From positions 5,708,001 to 5,772,000 of the forward strand of contig NZ_CP117768.1 in assembly GCF_028623165.1 (NCBI RefSeq): DNA of 64,000 nt, in the 5' to 3' direction. The notes beneath the pieces were generated by a model. That model saw only the letters and a program-made list of their open reading frames with translations. It was not told the DNA's origin and made no database searches. The position numbers and the translations under genes are program-made. Positions 53,913 through 62,906 of the stretch are shown here, one piece after another. Position 1 is the first letter of the stretch. Each line of letters begins with the position of its first letter. This DNA comes from Nostoc sp. UHCC 0926. Its GTDB lineage: Bacteria; Cyanobacteriota; Cyanobacteriia; Cyanobacteriales; Nostocaceae.

Positions 53913-54317
53913 TCAATTAGCTTTACGCTCTTTGAGGACTTGATCTAGCAAATTTCTAGCAGGTTGTGCTTTAGTCAATGCTGCTTGATGGTCATTATAA
54001 GCACGAACAAGGCGAGAAAGACTGCTCACACCTGCCTTGAGTTGCTCAAGTTCTTCACCAGCAACCACTTCCCCATCCAGCATCCGCCCGATCAACGGTT
54101 TGATGTCGCCCACTTCCTGCCGGACTTTTTGGAGCTTTTCTAAGTTACTCAGTAAGCTTTTGAGTGAGTTCAAGATGTCGTCAATATCCTGGACATCTTC
54201 CACTGGTTCGGCCGAATCTTCAGGCAAATCTTCAATTGTCACTGTATCTTTATCTGAAATTGTCGGCAATTCCTGTGCAGATGTTTCATTTTTAACCCCG
54301 TTTGACCGTGCCATCAA
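53913..54317 (-). CDS. Hypothetical acidic coiled-coil protein
   Basis: In this 134-residue soluble protein, residues 1-45 are an acidic disordered tail (SDKDTVTIEDLPEDSAEPVE). Residues 46-130 form a helical coiled-coil (DDILNSLKSLLSNLEKLQKV, ELEQLKAGVSSLSRLVRAYN). No membrane segment or catalytic motif is seen. MARSNG at 54314 or the previous ATG may be used. The coding frame is long, codon use fits and the sequence is protein-like, so a real gene is likely; function not recognised. Confidence 0.65.
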   Translation of the reverse strand: MMARSNGVKNETSAQELPTISDKDTVTIEDLPEDSAEPVEDVQDIDDILNSLKSLLSNLEKLQKVRQEVGDIKPLIGRMLDGEVVAGEELEQLKAGVSSLSRLVRAYNDHQAALTKAQPARNLLDQVLKERKAN

Positions 54318-55256
54318 CGCTTCCTCAAGGAATTTTCCTTAGTGTATCGCTTATCCCAAGTTACTAAAAGTAGTATTGTTATAATTCGTTAAATTTGGTG
54401 AGTATTAATACAGTCCATAATCAGGGTCACTTTCAATCGTTCAACGAATATGGAGGGTTAAATCTACTTCTGTTGTGGAAGAATCCACGGCTTTCTTATT
54501 CAGTTATATATCCCTCTTATCATAAGTATTTCTATTTATTATAATAGGCATAAAGGACTCGCATTTTATTTTTTAAAAAACTTATTACAATTTTAACATA
54601 CTTCTTGAATGTTACCTATTACCTGCCTATGCAAATAAGTTTAGAGTGAGCATCCCAATTTTGCAAAAATAAAAGAATCCATATTATTCGCGAGTTTCCA
54701 TTGCGAATAATATAGGGATTCAATCTTGTGGCAAAATTGGGATGCCCCGAGTTTAGAAATCAAACGGGATTGATATATTCGTCATTTTAAGTTTTAATAT
54801 CTCAGTTTTTAAAGCTAGTTTCTGAAAATTAAATTGATAAAATTTCCTAAATTAGAACTGATGTCTGCAAATCAGTTTAGTGTAATTAAAACATACAAAT
54901 ACACTTATTACATTTTCACCTGCTGAAGCGTGGACTAATCCTCAACCTAACATTCTTGTTGAATAAAACGCAAAAGTTTTTTCTCAAATTCAATCACATA
55001 TGGGCGTTTTAAGTCTCCACAAACACTTCAAAACTCCCTCTGCTGGTGTTTATAGGTTTCCACTATTACATAGCCGACTAATGCGATCGCCCTAGTGATT
55101 GCATCTGCTGACATTCCAAGTCCAAATAATTGAGTGGCTAATCGATTTTCACAGTGTATTCTCCATTCTAGGTGACAGCCGACGTTTTGCTATAGCAAAG
55201 CCGAGGCAAGACGGTCGGCTGGAGCGCCTTGGAGAGCGCATTGTGTCATTGCATTT
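54318..55256. other. Long intergenic region
   Basis: About 0.9 kb of AT-rich DNA with no gene. It holds the 96-bp cruciform element (54650-54745) and, at 55180-55250, GC-rich repeats. Confidence 0.6.
54650..54745. mobile_element. 96-bp cruciform element
   Basis: The outer inverted repeat GCATCCCAATTTTGC (54650-54664) matches the inverse of 54731-54745 perfectly. An inner repeat, ATATTATTCGC/GCGAATAATAT extended by GAATCC/GGATTC, spans 54675-54721. It has no coding capacity and could be an old MITE or a regulatory hairpin. Confidence 0.75.
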
Positions 55257-55562
55257 TCAACCTTGATTTATTGCGCTTGGCTCCATATAGATAATTTCCC
55301 AAATATGGCCATCTAAGTCACCAAACCCATGTCCGTACATAAAACCGTGGTCTTGTGGTTCACTCTAGTGATTTAATTTGGGAGTAAAAGTCTTGAATTT
55401 TTCGTGAGTCAATAGCATAACGAATATGTCATCGCTCACGCTCATGCTGGTAGCCGTCTCGTCAGGAAATTGGGCGTTAAAACTGAAGCCAAGTTTAGTA
55501 AAAAACTCGACAGACCGATTGAGGTCTTTTACTGGGAGATTCACAAAAATTTTAGTAGCCAT
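55257..55562 (-). pseudogene. VOC-family (glyoxalase-like) pseudogene
   Basis: Starts at ATG 55562 behind a strong AAAGGAGAAAA. It reads MATKIFVNLPVKDLNRSVEF, then FFTKLGFSFNAQFPDE and HEKFKTFTPK, a typical VOC domain first half. The frame then reads LNH, TAG, SEPQDHGFMYGHGFGDLDGH and WEIIYMEPS to TGA 55257. The tail is the normal VOC C-terminal metal-site half, but roughly 35 residues between FTPK and EPQDHGF are missing and a stop sits at the joint. The gene is therefore inactivated by an internal, frame-keeping deletion. Confidence 0.85.
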
Positions 55563-55665
55563 GTTTTCTCCTTTTGAAAGCTCATTTACGTGTGTCAACT
55601 GCCTCACCCACTCTTGGGATGGGGCTTGTGATTCAAGTTCCCATTTCTGGGCAGACCACAGTGGG

Positions 55666-55790
55666 CTAATTGACCGCGGCCCGAAGTTTTAGAAAGTCCT
55701 CACGAATATTCATCCCAGTGTTGTAGTCAGTGTGACACTCAAACCCACACCTCTTGCACCAAAACTTAGACTGAGACGGGCGATTCCCTC
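55666..55790 (-). pseudogene. Relic of a TnpB zinc-finger C-terminus
   Basis: The minus strand reads NRPSQSKFWCKRCGFECHTD then YNTGMNIREDFLKLRAAVN and TAG at 55666-55668. C-x2-C-type cysteines followed by HTDYNTGMNI resemble the zinc finger and last catalytic-Asp segment (DRDENAARNI in the intact copy at 60429) of TnpB. Only about 40 codons remain. Confidence 0.55.
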
Positions 55791-55801
55791 ACTCAATAGA
55801 C

Positions 55802-56299
55802 TCAAGCCTTCGCGAATAACTCGTCGAGGCAGTCAAAGCTGGAGTTCCAGCCTTCGATGACCCCCATCTCTTCATGCTTGCGACGGTCTTCGGCAGACTC
55901 ATGCATAATTTGGAGTGTGAGTTTGGTATTAGTGCCCAAATCCTCAAAAACCGCTGTCGTAACCATTCCCCTTGGCAGATCAGCGTTTATGACCTTTTCA
56001 AAACCTTCATCAAATTCATCACTGGTAACAATCCGTTCAAGGGGCACGATTTCGCGGAAGACGCCTTTGGCCGGGTACTCCGTGCCGTCTGGGCCAATCA
56101 TGACGTAGCGCCATTTACCGCCCGGACGCAGATCCAATTCAGTCACCTGGGTCGTAAAGCCTTTGGGTCCCCACCACTGCACTACATGTTTCGGATCAGT
56201 CCATGCCTTAAACACGAGTTCGCGCGGCGCCCTGAAGACGCGGGTGATGACGATCTCGCGTTCCGATTGAGCATCACTGGAATCATTTTTATTGCTCAT
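55802..56299 (-). CDS. SRPBCC (AHSA1/START-like) protein
   Basis: In this 165-residue protein of the AHSA1 SRPBCC family, the core has REIVITRVFRAPRELVFKAW, HVVQWWGPKGFTTQV and LRPGGKWRYVM. The hydrophobic ligand pocket family is clear; ligand unknown. The start 56299 has GGAG upstream; a longer frame is rejected because it would overlap most of the ArsR gene. It overlaps the ArsR stop by 11 bp, so it is translationally coupled. Base composition is clearly richer in GC than neighbours, suggesting transfer. Confidence 0.92.
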   Translation of the reverse strand: MSNKNDSSDAQSEREIVITRVFRAPRELVFKAWTDPKHVVQWWGPKGFTTQVTELDLRPGGKWRYVMIGPDGTEYPAKGVFREIVPLERIVTSDEFDEGFEKVINADLPRGMVTTAVFEDLGTNTKLTLQIMHESAEDRRKHEEMGVIEGWNSSFDCLDELFAKA

Positions 56300-56633
56300 T
56301 TTGTTTCTCCTGGGTTTGTAATTCGTGCAGGTAATCATCCAGCCGATCAAGACTCTCTTCCCAGAATTGGCGATATTGCTCGATCCAATCCGCCGCATCC
56401 TTGAGTGGCTGTGCTTCGATCTGGCAAGGTCGCCATTGAGCCTCACGACTCCGGGTGATCAGTCCGGCACGCTCCAGCACCTTCAGGTGCTTAGAAATTG
56501 CCGGCAGACTCATCTCGAAGGGCTTGGCTAACTCAGTGACCGATGCCTCACCCTTGGCAAGGTGAGCCAGGATCGCACGCCGTGTGGGATCGGCAAGGGC
56601 GGCAAAGATGACGCTCAGTTGATCGCTAGACAT
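56289..56633 (-). CDS. ArsR-family regulator paired with SRPBCC protein
   Basis: This 114-residue winged-helix regulator has FAALADPTRRAILAHLAKGE, then VTELAKPFEMSLPAISKHLK (recognition helix) and LERAGLITRSREAQWRPCQI. It lacks the metal-binding ELCVCDL motif of classic ArsR, so it belongs to the group paired with AHSA1 proteins and probably senses a small molecule or stress. A perfect 32-bp palindrome overlaps its start codon, a likely autoregulatory operator. The gene is GC-richer than the surrounding DNA. Confidence 0.93.
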   Translation of the reverse strand: MSSDQLSVIFAALADPTRRAILAHLAKGEASVTELAKPFEMSLPAISKHLKVLERAGLITRSREAQWRPCQIEAQPLKDAADWIEQYRQFWEESLDRLDDYLHELQTQEKQNEQ

Positions 56634-56663
56634 TTTTATTTAACCGGCCGGTTAAATAAAAAT
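56632..56663. promoter_or_regulatory. 32-bp perfect palindrome, probable ArsR operator
   Basis: ATTTTTATTTAACCGG (56632-56647) is followed directly by its exact inverse (56648-56663). It covers two bases of the ArsR ATG and the DNA immediately upstream. The centre TTAACCGGCCGGTTAA is a plausible binding site of the dimeric regulator. No separate ribosome-binding site is visible, so translation and transcription may both be affected. Confidence 0.75.
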
Positions 56664-56840
56664 TAGTTTAAATGTACTATTGAAGAATGTCAAGCACTGA
56701 CTTAACCTGTCGTTTGAACTCTTACATTCAAATAGGGTTGCCTTGTAGCCCATCAAGAAGGCAATATCTTCTGGTCTGCATACAGTAGGCGTCCATTGAC
56801 CGAAGCTAGTCGTAGATGTAACAAATGATTGCTCATCTCA

Positions 56841-58343
56841 CTACTGCCCGATGTTAAGCAATTTCGCCATAGCCAACCGTTGCAGTTTCCCGGTAGCACC
56901 ACGAGGTAGTTGATCCAAAATGTGAACTTGCTTGGGAACTTTGAAGTCTGCCAGCATGGTTGAACAGTAGGCTAAAAGTTCTTTTTCGCCAGCTTCTGCC
57001 TTGAGGACAACAGCGGCGTGGATATCTTCTCCTAAAGATTTGTGGGGGACGGCAAAGGCCAAGGCTTCGGCGACGGCGGGATGGCGCAGCAAGACATCAT
57101 CCACTTCTAAGGGAGAAATTTTTTCCCCACCCCGGTTAATCAATTCTTTAATGCGTCCAGTCAAGCAAAGGTAGCCGTCTGCATCCAGTGTGCCCTGATC
57201 CCCTGTGCGGAACCAACCGTTTACAAAAGCTGTGGCGTTAGCTTCTGGGTTGTTTTCGTAGCCATCTATGACATTAGGTGCTTTTACCACCACCTCGCCC
57301 AAGCTTCCTTGAGATAGCAGATTGCCTTCAGAGTCCATAATGCCGACTTCCACACCGAAGCCATAACCTACAGTACCTGGTTTGCGAACTTTTGGCGGTA
57401 GAGGGTTGGTGGTCATTAAGTGAGATGCTTCAGTCATGCTGTAAGATTCCACCACGGGAGCATTGAGAGTTGCCTCTAGCTGTTCAATGATAATCGGGGG
57501 CAAGGAAGCGCTACTAGAGCGAATAAAACGAAAGCGGTTAGCTTTGACAATTTCTGTGTTGCGGCTAGCGCGGGCCAAAATTGTCTGGTGCATGGTTGGC
57601 GCTGCGGAGTACCAGGTAGGTTTGTAGGTATCTACCAGTTTCCAAAACTCTAGGGCATTAAAACCATTGGGACAAATTAGTGTGCCGCCCGATGCCAGGG
57701 TTGCCAGCAAACAGCCCACCAATCCGTGAATGTGGAACAGGGGCATTAGGCAAAGTGTAGTGTCAGCTGCTGTGAGTGAGTAAGCACCAATGATGTTGCC
57801 GGCTGAGGCGATTAAGTTGCGATGACGAATCGGCACACGCTTGGGACGACTGGTGGTGCCGCTAGTGTGGAGAATCATTGCCATATCATCGGCGTTGGGG
57901 GCTACGGGATTCGAGGATTCTGCTGGTTCTGAGCCTGTTTTGACTAATTCAAAGCTCAATGTGCCGTCAGTGTTTACCTTGGCATTAATCAGCATCATGT
58001 CGGGTGTGACGGCGGTAATGGCTGCTTCTGGCCCCTCAGACAACGTAATCAGTGCATTTGCTTGGGTATCTTCGTAGTAAAAGGCAAATTCTTCTTGCTT
58101 GTATTTGGGATTCAAGGGTGCAGCAGTGCCACACAGGGCGGCAGCCAAAAAGGTAATAGCCATTGGTGAACCGTTAGTCATGGCAATGGCAATGCGATCG
58201 CCCCGTTGCAATCCAAAGCTGTTGAGTTGGGATACCAGTCCAACAACATTCTCGCGCAATTGCTTATAGGTTAGCGATCGCCCCCCAGGCGTAACTAGGG
58301 CTGAATGATTGTCTTCCCCTGCTAAAAGCTCAAATAAGTTCAT
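56841..58343 (-). CDS. AMP-forming acyl-CoA synthetase (AAE3/oxalyl-CoA synthetase-like)
   Basis: This 500-residue adenylate-forming enzyme has P-loop A3 ILHTSGTTSRPKRVPI, A5 VESYSMTEASHL, A7/A8 WFRTGDQGTLDADGYL and GRIKELINRGGEKISPLEV, and C-terminal LPRGATGKLQR with the catalytic Lys. The layout and ILHTSGTTSRPK form match AAE3/Pcs60-type ligases, some of which activate oxalate, but the true substrate is open. The usual PKG of the loop is PKR here. It has no operon partner. Confidence 0.9.
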   Translation of the reverse strand: MNLFELLAGEDNHSALVTPGGRSLTYKQLRENVVGLVSQLNSFGLQRGDRIAIAMTNGSPMAITFLAAALCGTAAPLNPKYKQEEFAFYYEDTQANALITLSEGPEAAITAVTPDMMLINAKVNTDGTLSFELVKTGSEPAESSNPVAPNADDMAMILHTSGTTSRPKRVPIRHRNLIASAGNIIGAYSLTAADTTLCLMPLFHIHGLVGCLLATLASGGTLICPNGFNALEFWKLVDTYKPTWYSAAPTMHQTILARASRNTEIVKANRFRFIRSSSASLPPIIIEQLEATLNAPVVESYSMTEASHLMTTNPLPPKVRKPGTVGYGFGVEVGIMDSEGNLLSQGSLGEVVVKAPNVIDGYENNPEANATAFVNGWFRTGDQGTLDADGYLCLTGRIKELINRGGEKISPLEVDDVLLRHPAVAEALAFAVPHKSLGEDIHAAVVLKAEAGEKELLAYCSTMLADFKVPKQVHILDQLPRGATGKLQRLAMAKLLNIGQ

Positions 58344-58604
58344 TAAAAACCTCCAGTAAACCGCATCCCCTTGTGGGAGTTGTTAGTAAAAGGGACTGGG
58401 CATTGGGAAAGAAACTCTTTCCTTGTCCCCCTTATCCTCCTTGTCCACATTCCCCATGCCCAATGCCCAATTCAACCATTATTTGCTTTCTTTTGTCAGT
58501 AAGTTGATGGCAAAAAACAAGAGCTAAAATTAACTAAATAGAGTATCTGTCGTTACTAGAAATCAGAAAAATCTTTTTCAGCAACTAAACCCCATCGATA
58601 AAAT

Positions 58605-59747
58605 ATGGATCGTCGGAATTTTCTAAAGTATGTCACTTTAGCAGGATCTAGCTTTGCCTTAACGAGTTGTGTTCAAGGCAAAAATTCCAAATCGCAGGGT
58701 GAGGTGTCTCCCTCAGCGTCGCCTGTGGCGGTAAATGAACCTCTCAAGGTGGGATTTGTTTATATGGGCCCTGTGGGTGATTTTGGCTGGACTTATGCCC
58801 ATGATTTAGGTCGCAGAGACATGGAAGCCAATCTTAACGATAAGGTAAAAACTACCTTTGTCGAAAATGTCAACGAAGATGCTGACGCCCAAAGGGTGAT
58901 TCGCCAACTAGCATTAGATGGTAACAAGTTGATTTTTACAACTTCCTTCGGGTACATGAACCCAACAATTAAAGTTGCCAGGGACTTTGGTGATGTTGTC
59001 TTTGAACACTGTACAGGATACAAACGTGCTGCCAATGTCGGCACTTATCTGGGACGTTTTGAAGAACCGCGTTACTTAACTGGCATGATTGCTGGCAAAA
59101 TGACAAAATCGAATCTAGTTGGTTTTGTTGGCGCATACCCAATTCCAGAAGTAATTCGGGGAATCAGTGCATTCACTCAAGGAGTGCGGCTAACAAATCC
59201 CCAAACAAAAGTTAAGGTACTTTGGGTACAAAGTTGGTACGATCCAGCTAAAGAAAGAGAAGCGGCTCAAGCTTTGGTCAATTTAGGTGCGGATGTACTG
59301 ACGCAGCATACCAACTCTGGTGCTGTTGTCCAATTGGCTGAGGAAAAAGGCATTTATGCTTTTGGCTACAACACTGATATGAGTAAGTTTGGTCAAAAAG
59401 CCCACCTGACATCAGCTATTAACAAATGGGGCAAATTCTATACAGATAAAGCCTTGGCTGTAATGAGTAATACTTGGAAGTCGCAAGAGGTTTGGGATGG
59501 CATTGGTGAAGGGATGGTGGATATTTCCCCAATGAATCAGGCGATTCCGGCGGATGTGCAAGAATTGGTGAATGCGAAGCGCGATGAGTTTATTCAGGGT
59601 ACTGCACATCCTTTTGATGGCCCGGTGAAAGACCAAAAAGGGGTGGTGCGAGTCCCAACAGGTAAGGTGTTGGATGATCAGGGACAACTGGCGATGGATT
59701 GGTATGTTGAGGGAATTGAAGGGTCAATTCCTAAGGGGAAATTATAG
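58605..59747 (+). CDS. BMP-family ABC transporter substrate-binding protein
   Basis: This 380-residue protein starts with a twin-arginine signal (DRRNFLKYVTLAGSSF) and lipobox TSCVQ (Cys 22). It is therefore exported folded and lipidated. The mature part is a periplasmic binding protein of the basic membrane protein family: VGFVYMGPVGDFGWTYAHDL, VGFVGAYPIPEVIRGISAFT, GADVLTQHTNSGAVVQLAEE and YAFGYNTDM. Family members bind purine nucleosides or riboflavin. No permease or ATPase lies next to it, so transport partners are elsewhere. Confidence 0.93.
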   Translation: MDRRNFLKYVTLAGSSFALTSCVQGKNSKSQGEVSPSASPVAVNEPLKVGFVYMGPVGDFGWTYAHDLGRRDMEANLNDKVKTTFVENVNEDADAQRVIRQLALDGNKLIFTTSFGYMNPTIKVARDFGDVVFEHCTGYKRAANVGTYLGRFEEPRYLTGMIAGKMTKSNLVGFVGAYPIPEVIRGISAFTQGVRLTNPQTKVKVLWVQSWYDPAKEREAAQALVNLGADVLTQHTNSGAVVQLAEEKGIYAFGYNTDMSKFGQKAHLTSAINKWGKFYTDKALAVMSNTWKSQEVWDGIGEGMVDISPMNQAIPADVQELVNAKRDEFIQGTAHPFDGPVKDQKGVVRVPTGKVLDDQGQLAMDWYVEGIEGSIPKGKL

Positions 59748-60390
59748 TAAGCAATTCAAAATTCACCAGAACCCCCGTGCCGTAGAGAGCAATAAAAGAA
59801 CAAATAATTTTAACCTTGGTTTATCTCAGGCATCTGACCACATTTCAACTTCTTGGCATCCAGTTTGGAGTAAGTGAATCTACAGCAAACGATACATTTA
59901 TATTTAGAGTTAGAGTAGAAGCGCCAACAGTTGCAACGTCCAGCCAGTGGGATTTTTCTAAATTCTATTTGCTCCGATTAAACTTGTGTTTTACGTGCTG
60001 AACCCGTTTCTATCGGTAAACCTGTTGATTTAAAAACCTATAGTAATACAAATCGAGTTGTATTTACTGCTGCTGTATCTGCTAATGGTCTTTTGGCTTG
60101 AATTAGAATCTTTGCTAACCTAGATGGGTCAAATTTAAGAAAGTCTTTAATATCTTTAGTCCCTTTTTTTATTGGTCATTCTCCATTTAGTCTAAGAGAA
60201 TATTTGAAAAGTCGATGAAAGGTATAATTCGTCATTCTGAATGTAACGAAGTGGAGCGAAGAATCTTAATTTTCCGTTAAATTGTGAGATGCTTCACTAC
60301 GCTGGCGCTCCGTTGGGCATGACATTTTATACTTTTCAAACATTCTCTAAAGTCCAGTTATTACCCTACAACGATTTGAATCCAGATTAT
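59748..60390. other. Intergenic region with transposase relic
   Basis: Apart from the relic at 59816-60001, the stretch from 60001 to 60110 is open as PVSIGKPVDLKTYSNTNRVV to a TGA (not recognised). At 60225-60330 lies a dispersed repeat CATTCTGAATGTAACGAAG with its inverse. No intact gene. Confidence 0.5.
59816..60001 (+). pseudogene. Transposase fragment
   Basis: The open stretch begins LVYLRHLTTFQLLGIQFGVS followed by ESTANDTF. This is the helix-turn-helix start of a DDE transposase common in Nostoc. The rest (FRVRVEAPTVATSS...) does not continue the family, so only about 30 codons survive. Confidence 0.55.
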
Positions 60391-61660
60391 TGACACTCCC
60401 CGCGCTGAAGCGACGGGGATTCTTGAATCTAAGACATAACTTGCTCTTGCAGGTTTGCACCAACAAGAGTAGAGGTTTCATCTCCGCAAGTGTTGCCTAC
60501 GTCTAGCGCAGAGGTTCCGATATGCCCTACCGTACCCAATCCTCGACTAAGGATATTTCTAGCTGCGTTTTCGTCTCTATCCATTACGCATCCACACTGA
60601 CAAACGTGGGTTCGAGTAGATAGAGTTTTCTTAACAGTTTCACCACAGCTAGAGCATTCTTGGCTACTATATTGCGGATTAACCGCAACCGTGACACGCT
60701 TGAATACTTTACCAAAGTACTCAATCCAGACACGAAACTGATACCAAGATGCATCATTTATAGACTTGGCTAAACAGTGATTTTTCACCATATTCTTAAT
60801 CCTCAAATCTTCATAGGCTATCAAGTCGTTAGACTGAACTACGCACCGTGCTAATTTCACAGCATGGTCTTTACGTTGCCTACTTATTTTGAGGTGGCGT
60901 TTACCTAAAATTTGTCTAGCCTTACTTCTATTCTTTGAACCTTTTATCTTTCTTGAAACTCGACGTTGTGAACGCTTGAGAACTTTTTCACCAATACGCA
61001 GGAACTTTGGGTTTTCAACCATCGTTCCATCTGAATCGGTGTAGTATTCCTTAAGTCCAACGTCTAAACCAACCGTATTACCAGTCGGTTCTATATTCTC
61101 GGAACGTTCTACATCAATACAAAATTGAACATACACACCATCCGCACGTTTCACCAACCTCACCCGTTTAATCTGGTTAATTTGGTAGAAGTGCAAATCA
61201 CGAGTACCTTTGAGTTTTAACTTTCCAATACCTTTTTTGTCAGTGAAAGTTATTGATTTACGATTATCTGCAAGCTTCCATCCAGTCGATTTGTACTCAA
61301 CAGATCGACAATCTTTCTGAAATCGAGGATACCCCTTTAAACCCGGAATACCCTTCTTGCAGTTGTCATAAAACCGAGAGATAGAAGACCATGCTCTTTC
61401 AGCAGAAGCCTGTCTAGCCATTGAATTAAGTTCATTAGCAAAGGGAAAATTAGCCGCAAGTACAGCACAATATTTTTGCAAATCATTTTTACCTGTGCCT
61501 TTAACGTCCATCCATAGCCGAATACAGCTATTACGAATAAACTTTGCAGTCCGAATTGCATCATTTATTTTGCATAATTGCGCTGACTTCCCATAAGCTT
61601 TAAACTTAAAAACAAGCATCTTTTTACCTCCCACTTTATACTACCACACTTGGTATAAGA
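60391..61660 (-). mobile_element. IS200/IS605-type element carrying only tnpB
   Basis: It is bounded on the tnpB 3' side by hairpin CCCCGCGC-TGAA-GCG-A-CGGGG (60398-60418), typical of the right end and of the guide RNA scaffold of such elements, and on the 5' side by TACCA-CACT-TGGTA (61642-61655). There is no tnpA; movement would need a helper. Confidence 0.75.
60429..61619 (-). CDS. tnpB: RNA-guided nuclease TnpB (IS605 OrfB)
   Basis: This 396-residue protein has the RuvC acidic residues in all three blocks: LDVGLKEYYTD, LIAYEDLRIKNM and CVMDRDENAARN. The zinc ribbon lies between blocks 2 and 3 (CSSCGETVKKTLS, CQCG). The N-terminal part has the basic RNA-binding region FIRNSCIRLWMDVKG. The ATG at 61619 with GGGAGGT eight bases before is preferred over the GTG at 61634. 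It cuts DNA guided by an RNA from its own 3' end and protects the element. No in-frame damage is seen, so it may be active. Confidence 0.92.
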   Translation of the reverse strand: MLVFKFKAYGKSAQLCKINDAIRTAKFIRNSCIRLWMDVKGTGKNDLQKYCAVLAANFPFANELNSMARQASAERAWSSISRFYDNCKKGIPGLKGYPRFQKDCRSVEYKSTGWKLADNRKSITFTDKKGIGKLKLKGTRDLHFYQINQIKRVRLVKRADGVYVQFCIDVERSENIEPTGNTVGLDVGLKEYYTDSDGTMVENPKFLRIGEKVLKRSQRRVSRKIKGSKNRSKARQILGKRHLKISRQRKDHAVKLARCVVQSNDLIAYEDLRIKNMVKNHCLAKSINDASWYQFRVWIEYFGKVFKRVTVAVNPQYSSQECSSCGETVKKTLSTRTHVCQCGCVMDRDENAARNILSRGLGTVGHIGTSALDVGNTCGDETSTLVGANLQEQVMS

Positions 61661-62087
61661 TATTAGGAAGGTTGAAAAACTTTATACAATCTTGACGGCT
61701 GAATAAATTCAGCTATTCGCTTATATCCCCTATCTATTGCACAGAAGGCGGTACTACGTACCTGTTCTTCGGGGGCTTTACGCTTCACTATCGTAAGAAT
61801 TGCTTGACCTAGATTAGGGAGAAGTCACCAAAATCCGATCAAGCAGGTGGCGACATTCGGTGAGTTTAAGAGCGATCGCTTTTAAGTAATAAACCCTGCT
61901 ATCATCCGACTACAACAGGCTGTAATCCCAACAATGCCTTAATGTAAACAGCTTTGCAATCAGACTAGTTTTACAGAAGCGTGGATGGGTAGGTGTTGGC
62001 AAGAGGGTGAGGACAAAAATGGTTGTATTGCCCTATATGTAAGCAGTTTAGCTTGAAAGCCGCTACTCTCAAGCAGCTTTCTGCTGA
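61661..62087. other. Intergenic region
   Basis: No supported gene. The minus strand near 61825-61890 reads KAIALKLTECRHLLDRILVT then SP and TAG, which may be the tail of a decayed gene. A HIP1 site is at 61872. Confidence 0.4.
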
Positions 62088-62405
62088 CTACAGTTCTTGT
62101 GTATCTACTTGTGGGTGATAGTAGTCTTGAACGTATTTACTAGTCACTTCTAGCAGTGTGTCGTGACCTTCAGGACTTACCTGTGGGAACGCTGACCGGA
62201 CGTTGCTGATATAAGAGGTAAAATCACTTTCACTGGGGTTGAAGAACTCTTGCCCGATGACGAGTGCAGCATAAGTTTCAGACATCTTAGTGCTGAATCC
62301 GTGCTCGGTGAGTCCATCACCGATGTAGCGAAATAGCCAGTTAGCGTCAGGGTCCTGCTCAATCAATTTAGAAGCGTTTACTATGAAGTCTTGGTATTCT
62401 CTCAT
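62088..62405 (-). CDS. Hypothetical protein
   Basis: This 105-residue acidic helical protein is not recognised. MREYQDFIVNASKLIEQDPD, then WLFRYIGDGLTEHGFSTKMS and FFNPSESDFTSYISNVRSAF, is clearly protein-like. It has no export signal. GGAGTAA precedes the start (rc of TTACTCC at 62411-62417). A 12-bp perfect hairpin lies about 75 bp upstream. Confidence 0.7.
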   Translation of the reverse strand: MREYQDFIVNASKLIEQDPDANWLFRYIGDGLTEHGFSTKMSETYAALVIGQEFFNPSESDFTSYISNVRSAFPQVSPEGHDTLLEVTSKYVQDYYHPQVDTQEL

Positions 62406-62906
62406 TGGGGTTACTCCTTTGGTTGTGTTGGCTTTACGAAGTTAACCACTCTTTAGCTAAACATACAAAACACGAGTCAGCTTATAATTCCATAGAATTA
62501 TAAGCTTTCCATAAATGCCTCAAATGCAGATGACGATGAACAATCAACAGCGATGCCTACTCTTCTCTACGAGAGGCAAGCGCTGTTTGCGTTCGCCAAC
62601 GGCAACGTCTTCTCCTTCAAAGACGCTAACGCGAACGACGAACGCTTATCAACATTCATCTGTAATCGTGAAGCAAAATGCTGATGATAACAGACCTAAT
62701 GATTCGAGTAATTAAAAAAGGGAATAGGGAGTTGGGAGTTAAGAGTTATTATCTTCATCCCCCTCATCTCCCTCATCCTCCTCATTCCCCCATTCTGCCT
62801 TCTATTACAAGAGGTAAAGATTAAGTTACAACTTTGGGAGATGCTGAGACAATGTAGAGTATCTTCTAATAATTTAGCTAAAGTTATAAGCTTTGGAGAA
62901 AAGTAA
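62406..62906. other. Intergenic region with repeats
   Basis: Contains the 62479 hairpin, a repeat mosaic (62545-62650: TCTCTACGAGAGGCAAGCGC), and CCTCATC-rich direct repeats (62755-62795). No gene is seen. Confidence 0.5.
62479..62506. repeat. 12-bp-stem palindrome
   Basis: AGCTTATAATTC-CATA-GAATTATAAGCT is a perfect hairpin in the region upstream of the 105-residue gene. It could be an operator or a dispersed repeat. Confidence 0.6.

Noticed and set aside
55802-56446. Longer start for the SRPBCC gene
   Set aside because: It would overlap about 150 bp of the ArsR gene in another frame; the ATG at 56299 with a GGAG site fits the family.
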